Source: Clostridia bacterium
Lineage (GTDB): Bacteria > Bacillota > Clostridia > Christensenellales > Borkfalkiaceae
Direction: 5' to 3'
DNA length: 64,000 nucleotides
NCBI GenBank assembly: GCA_017623605.1
Contig: JAGAOR010000005.1
Coordinates: 1 to 64,000 of the forward strand
The notes under the pieces are model-generated. The model had not been told where the DNA came from. It did no database searches and saw only the letters and a list, made by a program, of their open reading frames with translations. A program made the translations under genes and the position numbers. Below, piece after piece: positions 6,769 to 17,212 of this stretch (the first letter of the stretch is position 1; each line of letters opens with the position of its first letter).

Positions 6769-8664
6769 ATGAATTTATTTGAAACGGACGTACCTTTGCA
6801 TTTATTTCATCACGGAGAAAACTTTAAAACGTATGAATTGATGGGGGCGCACTCTTCCGTTTGCAATAAAAAGAGAGGATACGTATTCCGCGTTTGGGCT
6901 CCTCGTGCGCAAAGCGTTTCGGTTGTAGGAGATTTTAACGGTTGGAATCCTTCTTCTCATCCTATGCAAAGAATGATCGACGGAGAAACTTTTGAAACGT
7001 TTATCCCTAATTTAAAACAGTTTGACACGTACAAATATTGTATTCGCACACAGGACGGCAGAACGCTTTTTAAAGCCGATCCCTACGCGTTTCACGCAGA
7101 AACGCCAGGGGTAGATTCTGCCAACGCCTCCAAACTTTACGATTTATCAGGATACAAATGGTCGGACGGGGAATATTGGAGAAATCGTGAACATATCAAT
7201 ATTTATGCAGCTCCCGTAAATATTTACGAAGTAAATCTGCTTTCTTGGAAAAGAAAAGAAAACGGCGCCTATTTAACCTATCGCGAGCTTGCGAAAGAGC
7301 TCGTTGATTACGTGGTTAAAATGGGTTATACGCACGTGGAATTTATGCCTTTGACTGAATATCCGTTCGACGGTTCTTGGGGCTATCAAGTAACGGGATA
7401 TTACGCAATCACTTCCCGTTTGGGTGAGCCGAAAGATTTTATGTATCTTGTCGATTGTTTCCATCAAGCGGGAATTGGAGTTATTCTCGATTGGGTACCC
7501 GCGCATTTTCCCAAGGACGAATTCGGCTTATATGAATTTGACGGACAACCGTTATACGAAGCTTCGCAATGGGATCGAATGGAGCATAAAGGGTGGGGTA
7601 CTCGCAAATTTGATTACGGAAGAAACGAAGTCGTTTCCTTTCTTATCTCTTCTGCCGTTTTCCTGTTTGAAACGTATCACGTAGACGGGCTTCGTGTGGA
7701 CGCGGTCGCTTCTATGCTTTATCTTGATTACGAAAAAGCTCCTGGGGAATGGGTGCCGAATATCTACGGCGAGAATAAAAACCTCGAAGCGATTGCGCTT
7801 TTGCGACGTTTAAACGAAGCGGTATTCGGATATTTTCCGAACGCCTTAATGATTGCGGAGGAATCGACGGCTTGGGGGCTGGTAACGAAGCCCACGAACG
7901 TTGGCGGTTTGGGCTTTAATTTCAAATGGAATATGGGTTGGATGAACGACGTTTTATCTTATATCTCCAAAGATCCCGTATATCGCAAGCACGAGCATAA
8001 CAAGCTCACCTTTTCGATGATGTACGCATTTTCGGAGAATTATATCCTGCCGATTTCACACGACGAAGTAGTACACGGAAAAGCTTCCTTGATTGGTAAA
8101 ATGCCTGGCGATTACTATGAGAAATTTGCAGGCGTTCGCGCTTTTCTTGGGTATATGATGTCGCACCCAGGGAAAAAGTTGCATTTTATGGGCTCGGAAT
8201 TCGGGCAGTTTAAAGAATGGAATTATAAAGAGGGAATCGAATTTTTCTTAAAAGGTTATCCCAAGCATAAAAAGCTTACGCTCGCTGTAAAGGAGCTTAA
8301 CGAACTTTATAAGTCTACGCCCGCGCTTTACGAAATAGAGGATTCGTGGGATGGTTTCGAATGGCTCGCCGCAGACGATAACGATCGCAATTTTTTGGCG
8401 TATCAACGCAAAGACAGAGCAGGGGGAACGATCGTCGTTATGATCAATTTTTCAGGCGAAGATTATCACGATTACCGCCTCGGTTTGCCGAAAGGAAAAT
8501 ATAAGCTTATCTACAATTCCGATTCCGCTCGCTACGGTGGAAGCGGCAAAATGAAAAAATATATCTTTCAAACGAAAAAAGCGTATAGCCACGGAAAGGA
8601 AAATTCGATTGCGTTCGATCTTCCCAAACTGACTTGCGTATATTTGAAAAAAATCAATTTATAG
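6769..8664 (+). CDS. glgB: 1,4-alpha-glucan branching enzyme (GH13)
   Basis: This 631-residue enzyme makes alpha-1,6 branches in glycogen. An N-terminal CBM48 domain ([10 protein letters not shown], about residues 55-65) precedes the GH13 barrel. Catalytic residues are visible: nucleophile Asp311 in DGLRVDAV, acid/base Glu364 in IAEESTAW, and transition-state Asp432 in [18 protein letters not shown] is another family motif. GGAGG lies 6 bases before the ATG. It is the first gene of the glycogen operon, 10 bases before glgC. All active-site residues are intact and the length is normal. Confidence 0.97.
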   Translation: MNLFETDVPLHLFHHGENFKTYELMGAHSSVCNKKRGYVFRVWAPRAQSVSVVGDFNGWNPSSHPMQRMIDGETFETFIPNLKQFDTYKYCIRTQDGRTLFKADPYAFHAETPGVDSANASKLYDLSGYKWSDGEYWRNREHINIYAAPVNIYEVNLLSWKRKENGAYLTYRELAKELVDYVVKMGYTHVEFMPLTEYPFDGSWGYQVTGYYAITSRLGEPKDFMYLVDCFHQAGIGVILDWVPAHFPKDEFGLYEFDGQPLYEASQWDRMEHKGWGTRKFDYGRNEVVSFLISSAVFLFETYHVDGLRVDAVASMLYLDYEKAPGEWVPNIYGENKNLEAIALLRRLNEAVFGYFPNALMIAEESTAWGLVTKPTNVGGLGFNFKWNMGWMNDVLSYISKDPVYRKHEHNKLTFSMMYAFSENYILPISHDEVVHGKASLIGKMPGDYYEKFAGVRAFLGYMMSHPGKKLHFMGSEFGQFKEWNYKEGIEFFLKGYPKHKKLTLAVKELNELYKSTPALYEIEDSWDGFEWLAADDNDRNFLAYQRKDRAGGTIVVMINFSGEDYHDYRLGLPKGKYKLIYNSDSARYGGSGKMKKYIFQTKKAYSHGKENSIAFDLPKLTCVYLKKINL

Positions 8665-8674
8665 GGGGTGCTTT

Positions 8675-9868
8675 ATGCAAAGAAAGAAAGAATGTGTTGC
8701 AATGCTCTTGGCGGGCGGACAAGGTAGCCGTTTGTTCGCCTTAACAACCAACGTTGCAAAACCTGCGGTCGCATTCGGCGCGAAATACCGCATCATCGAT
8801 TTCCCGTTGTCTAATTGTATTAATTCGGGCATCGATACCGTCGGCGTACTCACACAGTATCAGCCGCTCATTTTGAACGAATATATCGGGAACGGTCAAC
8901 CTTGGGATCTGGACAGAACGTACGGTGGCGTACATATTTTGTCGCCGTATCAGGCGAAAACTAATTCTTCGTGGTACGAGGGCACGGCAAACGCGATTTA
9001 TCAAAATCTTCATTTTATGAAAATGTACAATCCCGAATACGTGCTCGTATTATCAGGTGATCACATTTATAAAATGGACTACGCGGCAATGCTCAAAGCC
9101 CACAAGGACACGGGCGCGGATTGTACGATCGCAGCGATCAACGTGCCGCTTTCCGAAGCGTCAAGATTTGGTATTTTAAACGTAAATCCAGACGGGGAGA
9201 TCTATCAATTCGAAGAAAAACCGAAAGCACCCAAAAGCACACTCGCTTCAATGGGTATTTACGTTTTCAGCGCAAAGAAGCTGTTCAAATATCTCGAAGC
9301 GGACGACGCAAATCCTAATTCCTCCAAGGATTTTGGGAAAGACGTGTTACCTGCAATGCTAAACGCGGGCGAAAAGATGTATTCTTACCGTTTCGAGGGC
9401 TATTGGAAAGACGTGGGAACGATTGCCTCGCTTTGGGAAGCAAATATGGATTTGCTCGGCGATGATCCAAAATTCGACGTAAGTGATAAATCGTGGAAAA
9501 TCCATTCCCGCAACCCGCTCGCGCCTCCCGAACATATCGGTGAAAACGGCGTGGTGAAAAATTCAATGATCGCGCTCGGCTGTGAAATCGACGGCGTGGT
9601 GGAAAATTCAATACTCGGTAGCAACGTAATCGTAGAAAAGGGCGCAACCGTGAAAGATTCTGTGGTGCTTGCAAACAGCGTGATCAAAGCGAACGCAAAC
9701 GTTTCTTATTCGATTATCGACGAAAACGTAACGATTGGAAAAGCCGCGAAAATCGGCGTGGAAAAAGATGCTTCGGCAGAGATCGTCGTGCTCGGCAGAG
9801 GCTTGACCGTCGATGACGGCGTTACCGTTTCCGAAGGACAGAAACACGAACAAGATATTAAGGCATAA
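8675..9868 (+). CDS. glgC: Glucose-1-phosphate adenylyltransferase, catalytic subunit
   Basis: This 397-residue enzyme makes ADP-glucose from glucose-1-phosphate and ATP, the committed step of glycogen synthesis. The N-terminal nucleotidyltransferase loop LAGGQGSRL is intact, followed by [18 protein letters not shown] and the metal-site [11 protein letters not shown]. The C-terminal third shows hexapeptide (left-handed beta-helix) periodicity, as in [17 protein letters not shown]. It is paired with glgD 14 bases downstream; in Firmicutes GlgC and GlgD form a heterotetramer in which GlgC carries the catalytic site. The ribosome site AGGGGGTG precedes the ATG. Confidence 0.97.
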   Translation: MQRKKECVAMLLAGGQGSRLFALTTNVAKPAVAFGAKYRIIDFPLSNCINSGIDTVGVLTQYQPLILNEYIGNGQPWDLDRTYGGVHILSPYQAKTNSSWYEGTANAIYQNLHFMKMYNPEYVLVLSGDHIYKMDYAAMLKAHKDTGADCTIAAINVPLSEASRFGILNVNPDGEIYQFEEKPKAPKSTLASMGIYVFSAKKLFKYLEADDANPNSSKDFGKDVLPAMLNAGEKMYSYRFEGYWKDVGTIASLWEANMDLLGDDPKFDVSDKSWKIHSRNPLAPPEHIGENGVVKNSMIALGCEIDGVVENSILGSNVIVEKGATVKDSVVLANSVIKANANVSYSIIDENVTIGKAAKIGVEKDASAEIVVLGRGLTVDDGVTVSEGQKHEQDIKA

Positions 9869-9882
9869 GGGAGGGACAGATT

Positions 9883-10998
9883 ATGGCAACATCTGCAATC
9901 GGCGTTATATTTTCCAATATGCACGAAGAAAACGTGCCGGAGCTCGTCAGAAGAAGAACGATGGCTTCCATTCCTTACGGAGGGAGGTATCGTATTATTG
10001 ATTTTGCGCTTTCCAATATGGTAAATTCAGGGATCACAACGGTAGGGCTCATGACGAGCAACAACTACCGCTCCTTAATCGACCATATCGGTAGCGGTAA
10101 GGACTGGGATTTGGCTAGAAAGGACGGCGGTCTAATCTTACTTCCACCTTTTTCCGAGCGACACGATAAGCTGTACTCCACACGTTTGGAAGCGTTAAGT
10201 AGTCTGCGCGGCTTTCTCTATCGACGCAACGAAAAATACGTCGTATTGACCGATTGCGACGGCGTTATGCGTTTAGATATAGCAGACGTTATCGCGACGC
10301 ACGAAAGAAAGAATGCGGATATTACGATGGTTACGCACCACGGCAAGGTGGGACACCGCGCGGATTTTATACTCCTTACAGCAGACGAAACGGATCGCGT
10401 GCGTGAAATCAAGCTTTCTCCGCATTTAGCAGAGGGGCAAACGGCGGATATTTATATCAATATGATGATCATTAATCGTCAATTTTTACTTAATCTCGTA
10501 GAGGATTCGGTAACCCACGGTTTTTCAAGCTTCGAGGGAGATATTTTAATTAAGCAGATTGACAGCTTAAAAATCTACCGCTACGATTTCCAAGGCTATT
10601 ACGCGGGAATTGATTCCGTTGCGGCGTATTATAAGCACAATATGGAGCTTTTGAAAAAAACGGTTCGCGACGAGCTGTTTGGCGCGCGCGATATTTATAC
10701 GAAAGTTCGTGATAGCGCACCTTCTAAATATAGCGAAAGTGCGATCGTAAAAAATTCTTTAATCTCCGACGGTTGTGAAATTGAGGGCGTAGTGGAAAAC
10801 AGCATACTTTTCCGCGGCGTGAAAGTTGGAAAGGGTGCAATCGTACGTAATTCGATTATTATGCAAGACAATATAATCGGACAAAACGCAACGCTCGATT
10901 GCGTGATCACGGATAAAAACGTTGTAATTAGCGATCGAAAAGCACTTGGCGGTTGCGCGACGCTACCGTATTATATTCCAAAGGGCACACGACTTTAA
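9883..10998 (+). CDS. glgD: ADP-glucose pyrophosphorylase regulatory subunit
   Basis: This 371-residue paralogue of GlgC keeps the fold (PYGGRYRIIDFALSNMVNSG and the C-terminal hexapeptide repeats) but has lost the GGxGxRL nucleotide loop, replaced by IFSNMHEENVPELVRRR. That is the hallmark of GlgD, which stimulates GlgC in Firmicutes. The ribosome site GGGAGGG lies just upstream. The gene is between glgC and glgA. Regulatory rather than catalytic is the standard view of the family; I infer it here from the missing loop. Confidence 0.95.
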   Translation: MATSAIGVIFSNMHEENVPELVRRRTMASIPYGGRYRIIDFALSNMVNSGITTVGLMTSNNYRSLIDHIGSGKDWDLARKDGGLILLPPFSERHDKLYSTRLEALSSLRGFLYRRNEKYVVLTDCDGVMRLDIADVIATHERKNADITMVTHHGKVGHRADFILLTADETDRVREIKLSPHLAEGQTADIYINMMIINRQFLLNLVEDSVTHGFSSFEGDILIKQIDSLKIYRYDFQGYYAGIDSVAAYYKHNMELLKKTVRDELFGARDIYTKVRDSAPSKYSESAIVKNSLISDGCEIEGVVENSILFRGVKVGKGAIVRNSIIMQDNIIGQNATLDCVITDKNVVISDRKALGGCATLPYYIPKGTRL

Positions 10999-11018
10999 AC
11001 GAATAAGGAGCAAGAAAA

Positions 11019-12584
11019 ATGGCAGAAAAAAAACGGGTACAGGCAACGGTAAAAACTACTAAAAAAGCAACGAAGAAATCCATTCTCGCCGAGATTTTTG
11101 AAAGCGCAGCGGTAACGTTTCCCGAAAAGGAAACCTCGGACGATCCAAAAGTTTCGAAAAAATGTAAAATTCTTTTCGTCGCATCGGAAGCAAGACCGTT
11201 CATAGCGACGGGCGGACTTGCCGACGTGATCGGCTCGTTGCCGCAAGCACTCGCAAAAGATCCCACCTACGATATTCGCGTGGTATTGCCGCTATATTCG
11301 GAAATCAAGCAGGAAATGCGTCGAAAAATGACTTTCCACGGCAATATATACGTGCCGCTTTCGTGGCGTAATCAGTATTGTGGCGTATTCAGTTACCTTA
11401 CGGGCGGCGTTACTTTTTATTTTATTGATAACGAATATTATTTTAAACGTCCCGGTTGTTACGGCTATTACGACGACGGCGAGCGGTTTGCGTTCTTTTC
11501 CAAGAGTGTTATGGAAATTCTGCCGTTTATCGGCTTTTATCCCGACATTCTACATTGCCACGATTGGCAAGCGGCACTTGCGGCAATTTATCTGAAAACG
11601 GACTATTGCTTGCGTTCCGAATACGAGCATATCCGCGCAATATTCACCGTTCATAATATGGAATATCAAGGAAAATTCTCTTTGGATATTTTGGGCGATT
11701 TGTTTGGGATTTCTAACGAATACCGTCATCTTGTTGAATATGACGGTTGTATCAACCTTATGAAAGGCGCGATCGAATGTTGCGAAAAAATTTCAACCGT
11801 AAGCCCTACGTATGCAAAGGAAATTGAATCGGCACAATACGCGCACGGTTTAGAGGATATTATCCGCAAAAATTCGTTTAAATTGACGGGGATATTGAAC
11901 GGGATCGACACAGCCTCGTACGATCCCGCAACAGATCAAGCTCTTTTCGCCAATTACAACGCAAACGAACTTGAAAATAAAAAAATCTGTAAATCGGAGC
12001 TTCAAAAAATGCTCGGTTTACCCGTTAAAGACGTGCCGATGATTGCAATGATTACGAGGCTTGTAGCGCATAAGGGCTTGGATCTTGTCAAAACGGTTGC
12101 GGAAGATATTTTGCACGAGGACGTACAGTTCGTTCTGCTTGGCACGGGCGATTTTTCATACGAAGAATATTTTAAGGATTTAGGCAGACGTTACGAGGGG
12201 AAAGCTTCCGTGAATATTGCTTTCAACGGCGATCTTTCACGTAAAATCTATTCGGGGGCAGATCTCTTTTTGATGCCTTCTATCGCCGAGCCTTGCGGGC
12301 TTTCACAAATGATCGCTTCACGCTATGCAACCGTGCCACTTGTGCGGGAAACGGGCGGGCTCTACGATTCGATCAAGCCGTACGGCGCAGGGGGGAACGG
12401 TTTTACGTTCGCATCCTGCAATCCCTACGATATGCTCTACGTCGTACACGAAGCGATTGATACGTATAAAAACGGCGAGGCTTGGAAAACCTTAATGCAA
12501 AGGGCGGCGACGACGGATTTTTCGTGGTCGCGCTCGGCAGAAGAATATAAAAAGCTCTATACGGATACGTTTACAATAGGATAA
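11019..12584 (+). CDS. glgA: Glycogen synthase (GT5) with basic N-terminal extension
   Basis: This 521-residue enzyme transfers glucose from ADP-glucose to growing glycogen. The usual start of the family (KILFVASEARPF) begins only at about residue 49. The first 48 residues are an extra Lys/Thr-rich tail (KKRVQATVKTTKKATKK) that looks disordered. The ribosome site AAGGAG is placed for the long form, and no internal ATG lies near the domain edge. The loop that is normally KxGGLxDV reads ATGGLADV, so the substrate-binding lysine is replaced by Ala. The C-terminal GT-B motif around SIAEPCGLSQMIASRY is intact. It is probably active, but both differences are worth checking. Confidence 0.93.
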   Translation: MAEKKRVQATVKTTKKATKKSILAEIFESAAVTFPEKETSDDPKVSKKCKILFVASEARPFIATGGLADVIGSLPQALAKDPTYDIRVVLPLYSEIKQEMRRKMTFHGNIYVPLSWRNQYCGVFSYLTGGVTFYFIDNEYYFKRPGCYGYYDDGERFAFFSKSVMEILPFIGFYPDILHCHDWQAALAAIYLKTDYCLRSEYEHIRAIFTVHNMEYQGKFSLDILGDLFGISNEYRHLVEYDGCINLMKGAIECCEKISTVSPTYAKEIESAQYAHGLEDIIRKNSFKLTGILNGIDTASYDPATDQALFANYNANELENKKICKSELQKMLGLPVKDVPMIAMITRLVAHKGLDLVKTVAEDILHEDVQFVLLGTGDFSYEEYFKDLGRRYEGKASVNIAFNGDLSRKIYSGADLFLMPSIAEPCGLSQMIASRYATVPLVRETGGLYDSIKPYGAGGNGFTFASCNPYDMLYVVHEAIDTYKNGEAWKTLMQRAATTDFSWSRSAEEYKKLYTDTFTIG

Positions 12585-12610
12585 AATTTTATTTAGGAGA
12601 AGTTAGATAT

Positions 12611-15046
12611 ATGAAAAACGAAAAAATCACCGAAAAAGAGGCGAAAGAGCTTATTCAAGGCAAACTTTCCCGCTATTTCGGCGTTGCGCCGTCAGAGGCG
12701 AGAAAGGAACAGCTTTATAAAGCTGTCGTGATGTGTATACGGGATATTATGCTTGAAAAGCGGCACAAATTCCATACCGTTACGAAAGCGGCTAAAGCGA
12801 AGCGGGTGTATTATCTCTGTATGGAATTTTTAATGGGGAGATCGCTCAAAAATAGCGTTTTTAATCTCGGCGTAACCGAAGCGTTTGAGGAAGCTTTAAA
12901 AGATTACGACGTGAGTTTGGAAGAACTGTACGAATTAGAACCCGACGCAGGACTTGGAAACGGTGGTTTAGGGCGTTTGGCGGCGTGTTTTTTAGACGCA
13001 CTCGCCACGGGCGACTATCCCGCTATGGGCTATTCCATTCGCTACGATTACGGGCTTTTTAAGCAAAAGATCGTGGACGGTTGGCAGACGGAGCTTCCCG
13101 ACGTTTGGCTTCCCGGGGGCGAGGTGTGGCTTACGCAAAGAAGCGATAAAGTCTTTACGGTCAAATTCGATGGTTATATCGAAGAAAAGTGGACGGAGAA
13201 CGGCTTGGAAACGATCTATCGCGACGCCAAGGAAGTGCAAGCAGTCGCTTACGATATGATGGTTTCGGGCTACGATAGTCAGGCGGTTTCCGTGCTTCGG
13301 TTATGGAAAGCGCGTAGCGTGCAAAATTTCGATATGAAGCTCTTTTCGCAGGGCGATTATGCCTCCGTTATGAAAGAAGACAACGAAGCGGATTTGATTT
13401 CCAAGGTATTATATCCTGCCGATAATCACGTAGAGGGAAAATCGTTGCGTTTAAAACAGCAATATTTTCTCGTTTCCGCGTCTTTGCAAAATATTCTTGC
13501 CGACCATAAGAGAAGATACGGTTCTTTGAAATTATTGCCGAAAATGGCGGCAATACATCTCAACGACACGCATCCCGCTTTGGCGATTCCCGAGCTTATG
13601 CGATTGCTGATCGACGAAAACGCTATGAGCTGGGACGAGGCGTGGAAGATTACGACTTCCGTTTGCGCTTATACCAATCATACGGTTTTGGCGGAGGCAC
13701 TTGAAACGTGGCCCGAAGATCTGATTGCGCGTAAATTACCGAGAATTTATACGATACTCAAAGAAATCAACCGCCGTTTCTGTGAAGAGCTTTGGAAGAA
13801 ATTCCCCGGGGATTGGGATAAAATTTCTCGTATGGCGATTATGTCGCACAACACCGTTAAAATGGCGAATTTGTCCGTATGCGGTTCTCATTCCGTCAAC
13901 GGCGTTTCAGGCTTGCATAGCGATATTATCAAGGAAAGTATCTTTAAGGATTTCTACGATTTTACGCCCGAAAAATTCACGAACGTAACGAACGGTATCG
14001 CGCATAGACGTTGGCTTAATCAATCGAATCCCGAGCTTTGCGCCCTGCTTGACGATTGCATTGGAGCAGGCTACGCTCAGAATGCCGCAAAGCTTGCCGA
14101 ATTTAAAAAATTTGAAAACGACGAAAGCGTGTTAAAGCGTTTGCAAGAAATCAAAGCGTTGAAGAAGAAGCAATTCGCCGATTTTGCCTATAAAAAGCAG
14201 GGCGTTTTAATAGATCCTAACACGCTTTTTGACGTACAGGCAAAGCGCCTGCACGAATATAAACGTCAGCTTTTAAACGTTCTGCATATTATTCACGATT
14301 ATCTGCTTCTGAAAGAAAATCCTGACGCGCCTGTGCAACCGAAAACGTATATCTTTGCAGCAAAAGCGGCTGCTGGATATTATATGGCAAAAAAGATTAT
14401 CAAGCTCATTTGTTATCTTTCCGAAGATATTCGCAAAAATCCCAAGATCGCTGAAAAATTAAATGTCGTGTATATGGAAGATTACAACGTTACGATGTCC
14501 GAAGCGTTAATGCCTGCATCCGAAATTTCCGAACAGATCTCTCTTGCGGGAAAGGAAGCGAGTGGCACGGGAAATATGAAATTTATGATCAACGGTGCGC
14601 TCACGATCGGCACGCTCGACGGTGCGAACGTGGAAATGTCTGAAAAAGTCGGTAGGGAAAATATTTTCATTTTCGGCTTAAAAGCAGACGAAGTTTCGGA
14701 AATTTGGCGCAACGGTTATTCCGCGAGCGTTTATTATAACAACGATCCTATGCTTCGCAAGATTGTGGAAGCGCTGATCGTCGGCTTTAACGGCGAATCA
14801 TTTGCCGATATAGCCAATTATCTTTTGACGGGCTCGCCGATTGCTGATCCGTATATGTGTATGGCGGATTTCCAAGCTTATCTTACCACCCAACAAGAGC
14901 TTTCCAAGCTCTATGCAACGCAAAAACGGGATTGGAATCAAAAGGCTCTGCGTAATATTGCAGCGGCAGGATATTTTGCCGCAGACCGCAGTATCGCCGA
15001 ATACGCTGAAAATATTTGGAAACTTGAAGCGTTGCATAAGAATTAA
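12611..15046 (+). CDS. glgP: Glycogen phosphorylase (GT35)
   Basis: This 811-residue PLP enzyme releases glucose-1-phosphate from glycogen. Family motifs are LMGRSLKNSV, DAGLGNGGLGRLAACFLD, VLYPADN and the PLP-lysine segment EASGTGNMKFMINGALTIGT. Its length is normal for the family. The ribosome site TTAGGAGA precedes the ATG. It lies downstream of the four synthetic genes in the same direction, so synthesis and breakdown appear to be encoded together, as in other Firmicutes glg operons. Control must then lie largely at the enzyme level. Confidence 0.97.
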   Translation: MKNEKITEKEAKELIQGKLSRYFGVAPSEARKEQLYKAVVMCIRDIMLEKRHKFHTVTKAAKAKRVYYLCMEFLMGRSLKNSVFNLGVTEAFEEALKDYDVSLEELYELEPDAGLGNGGLGRLAACFLDALATGDYPAMGYSIRYDYGLFKQKIVDGWQTELPDVWLPGGEVWLTQRSDKVFTVKFDGYIEEKWTENGLETIYRDAKEVQAVAYDMMVSGYDSQAVSVLRLWKARSVQNFDMKLFSQGDYASVMKEDNEADLISKVLYPADNHVEGKSLRLKQQYFLVSASLQNILADHKRRYGSLKLLPKMAAIHLNDTHPALAIPELMRLLIDENAMSWDEAWKITTSVCAYTNHTVLAEALETWPEDLIARKLPRIYTILKEINRRFCEELWKKFPGDWDKISRMAIMSHNTVKMANLSVCGSHSVNGVSGLHSDIIKESIFKDFYDFTPEKFTNVTNGIAHRRWLNQSNPELCALLDDCIGAGYAQNAAKLAEFKKFENDESVLKRLQEIKALKKKQFADFAYKKQGVLIDPNTLFDVQAKRLHEYKRQLLNVLHIIHDYLLLKENPDAPVQPKTYIFAAKAAAGYYMAKKIIKLICYLSEDIRKNPKIAEKLNVVYMEDYNVTMSEALMPASEISEQISLAGKEASGTGNMKFMINGALTIGTLDGANVEMSEKVGRENIFIFGLKADEVSEIWRNGYSASVYYNNDPMLRKIVEALIVGFNGESFADIANYLLTGSPIADPYMCMADFQAYLTTQQELSKLYATQKRDWNQKALRNIAAAGYFAADRSIAEYAENIWKLEALHKN

Positions 15047-15054
15047 GGTTATCT

Positions 15055-16947
15055 ATGTCCATTCGTATTTATTTCAACCCTTTGGATCGCGCCTGTAAAA
15101 GCGTTACGGGCGCGGTAAAACAGGGGAAATCCTTTCAACTGAACGTATTTTTATTAAAAAACGACGCACAAACGGACGCATTTGGCGTTTTTACGCCAAA
15201 TGAGGCGGATTGTCTTTATCCCGAGCACGACGCTTTTTTATCGTTCAATCGCGACGGAGAAGCGGCTCAATCGTTTCCTATGCAAAAAACGGCGTTTGGT
15301 TGGACGATCGCGTTATCAGTTCCCGAAATCGGTTTATATTATTATACCTTTTATATCGACGGACAAGGCTTCGTGTCCTGTAATGAAATGACGACGGGGG
15401 AGCTTGACTCCGCACCGCGTGGATTTTTATTGACCGTGTATTCCAAAAATTATCGCACGCCCGAGTGGTTTAAGGGTGGCGTTATGTATCAAATTTTTCC
15501 CGATCGTTTTTATAAGGAAGGAACTATGCCAGACATAAAAGGGCGAATTTCTCGAAACGATTGGGGTGGAATTCCGTCGTATCGCCCGAATGAGCACGGA
15601 AAAGTCTTAAATAACGACTTTTTTGGTGGAAATTTCAAGGGTATTATAAAAAAATTACCGTATTTGAAAAAGCTCGGCGTTACAGTAATTTATTTTAATC
15701 CGATTTTCGAAGCGGCATCCAATCACCGCTACGATACGTCCGATTATATGAAAATTGATCCGATTTTAGGTACGGAACAGGATTTCAAAAAGTTGATAGA
15801 AACCGCGGAAAATAACGGGATTCGCGTTATTTTAGACGGCGTTTTCAATCACACGGGCGATAATAGCGTTTATTTTAATAAATACGGAAAATATCCGTCC
15901 TTGGGAGCATACCAATCGAAAGATTCGCCGTATTATAGTTGGTATTCTTTTGAAGAATTTCCCGATAAATACGCAAGTTGGTGGGGAATTGATATTTTAC
16001 CCGAAGTCAACGAAGAATCGAAAGAGTATCAGGAATTTATCTTTGGGGAAAAAGGCGTTTTGAAAAAATGGTTGTCGTTTGGGATTGGCGGCTACCGTTT
16101 AGACGTAGCGGACGAATTGCCCGATTTTTTCTTAAAAAACCTGCGAAAATCAGTAAAAGAAAGTAATGAAAACGCAATTATCATCGGGGAAGTTTGGGAA
16201 GATGCAGCAGAAAAAATTGCATATTCCAAACGCCGTGAATATTTGCAGGGCTACGAGCTGGATAGCGTTATGAATTATCCGCTCAAAGAAGCGATTATTT
16301 CCTATATAAAATCGGAAAATGCATGGAAGCTTTTGCAAACGCTGCGAACGCTTATTGATCATTATCCCAAGCAAACGGTCGATTGTCTTATGAATATTCT
16401 CGGAACGCACGATACGGCGCGTATTTTAACGGTTTTAGGCGGTATTTATTGCCAAAATAAAGAGGAAATGGCAAGCGAAAGTGCGTATTTAAGCGCAACA
16501 GCAAAAGAAAAAGCGATTGAAAAATTAAAAATGGCAGCCATTTTACAGTATACGTTGCCTGGCATTCCGTGCGTTTATTACGGCGACGAAAATGGTGCGG
16601 AAGGGCATATTGATCCGTTTTGTCGCCAATGCTTTGATTGGGACAATCTGAATGAAGATTTGCTTTTATTTTACGAAAACTTGGGCGGAATTAGAAAACG
16701 GTATAGAAATATTTTCAAAGACGGAGAATTTAAAACGTTATTCGTAGACGATGGCTTAATATTCTATAAACGAAAAAAAGCCGAACGAGAGATTTATATT
16801 TACGTGAACAACAGCGGAAAGCCGTATCAATTTGAATTATCGAAAAGATATAAAAACGTTTTAACGAATGAAATTTACGAAATCGCGATGCAAATTCAGC
16901 CGTATTCTTATGGAATTTTCATTCAGGAACAATCGTCCAGGAATTAA
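15055..16947 (+). CDS. GH13 alpha-glucanase, neopullulanase/maltogenic type
   Basis: This 630-residue protein has an N-terminal beta-sandwich region (about 1-130, starch-binding/CBM34-like position) and a GH13 barrel. Visible motifs are GVMYQIFPDRFYKEG, LDGVFNHTGDN, the nucleophile in GGYRLDVADELPD, the acid/base in IIGEVWED and the aspartate in ILGTHDTAR. There is no signal peptide, so it acts inside the cell. Placed 8 bases after glgP, it probably trims or debranches the short oligosaccharides left by the phosphorylase. Debranching versus maltogenic activity cannot be told from sequence alone. Confidence 0.88.
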   Translation: MSIRIYFNPLDRACKSVTGAVKQGKSFQLNVFLLKNDAQTDAFGVFTPNEADCLYPEHDAFLSFNRDGEAAQSFPMQKTAFGWTIALSVPEIGLYYYTFYIDGQGFVSCNEMTTGELDSAPRGFLLTVYSKNYRTPEWFKGGVMYQIFPDRFYKEGTMPDIKGRISRNDWGGIPSYRPNEHGKVLNNDFFGGNFKGIIKKLPYLKKLGVTVIYFNPIFEAASNHRYDTSDYMKIDPILGTEQDFKKLIETAENNGIRVILDGVFNHTGDNSVYFNKYGKYPSLGAYQSKDSPYYSWYSFEEFPDKYASWWGIDILPEVNEESKEYQEFIFGEKGVLKKWLSFGIGGYRLDVADELPDFFLKNLRKSVKESNENAIIIGEVWEDAAEKIAYSKRREYLQGYELDSVMNYPLKEAIISYIKSENAWKLLQTLRTLIDHYPKQTVDCLMNILGTHDTARILTVLGGIYCQNKEEMASESAYLSATAKEKAIEKLKMAAILQYTLPGIPCVYYGDENGAEGHIDPFCRQCFDWDNLNEDLLLFYENLGGIRKRYRNIFKDGEFKTLFVDDGLIFYKRKKAEREIYIYVNNSGKPYQFELSKRYKNVLTNEIYEIAMQIQPYSYGIFIQEQSSRN

Positions 16948-16988
16948 ATTTTAAGAGGAACCCCCTTTTTTATCTATATTTTATCATT

Positions 16989-17026
16989 AAGATTTCGTAA
17001 AAGCTGCATTTTACGAAATCTTTTCT
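16989..17026 (+). terminator. Terminator of the glycogen operon
   Basis: A perfect 14-base-pair hairpin (16989-17002 with 17009-17022, loop GCTGCA) is followed by a pyrimidine run. The gap to the next gene (17027-17177) is pyrimidine-rich, with nothing else I can name. Confidence 0.85.
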
Positions 17027-17177
17027 CTATTCCCTACCGCGTTCGTTTTTGTCTGCTTTGTCGGATTTTTCAAGGCTTTTTTTGCTATTTACTTCTCTTC
17101 TTTATCTTGCTTTTACGCTTTTTTCTATCTACTTTTAGAAAAATTTTTACAACTTTTCGGAAAAACAGTATATTTAT

Positions 17178-17206
17178 TTGACTTTCACCCCTTTTCGCGT
17201 TACAAT
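17178..17206 (+). promoter_or_regulatory. Promoter of the recombinase-hflX pair, abutting the start codon
   Basis: The -35 TTGACT (17178-17183) and -10 TACAAT (17201-17206) have a 17-base spacer. The A of the ATG at 17213 lies 7 bases after the -10, exactly where transcription should begin, and there is no Shine-Dalgarno. The mRNA would be leaderless. Confidence 0.7.
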
Positions 17207-17212
17207 ATTGAT

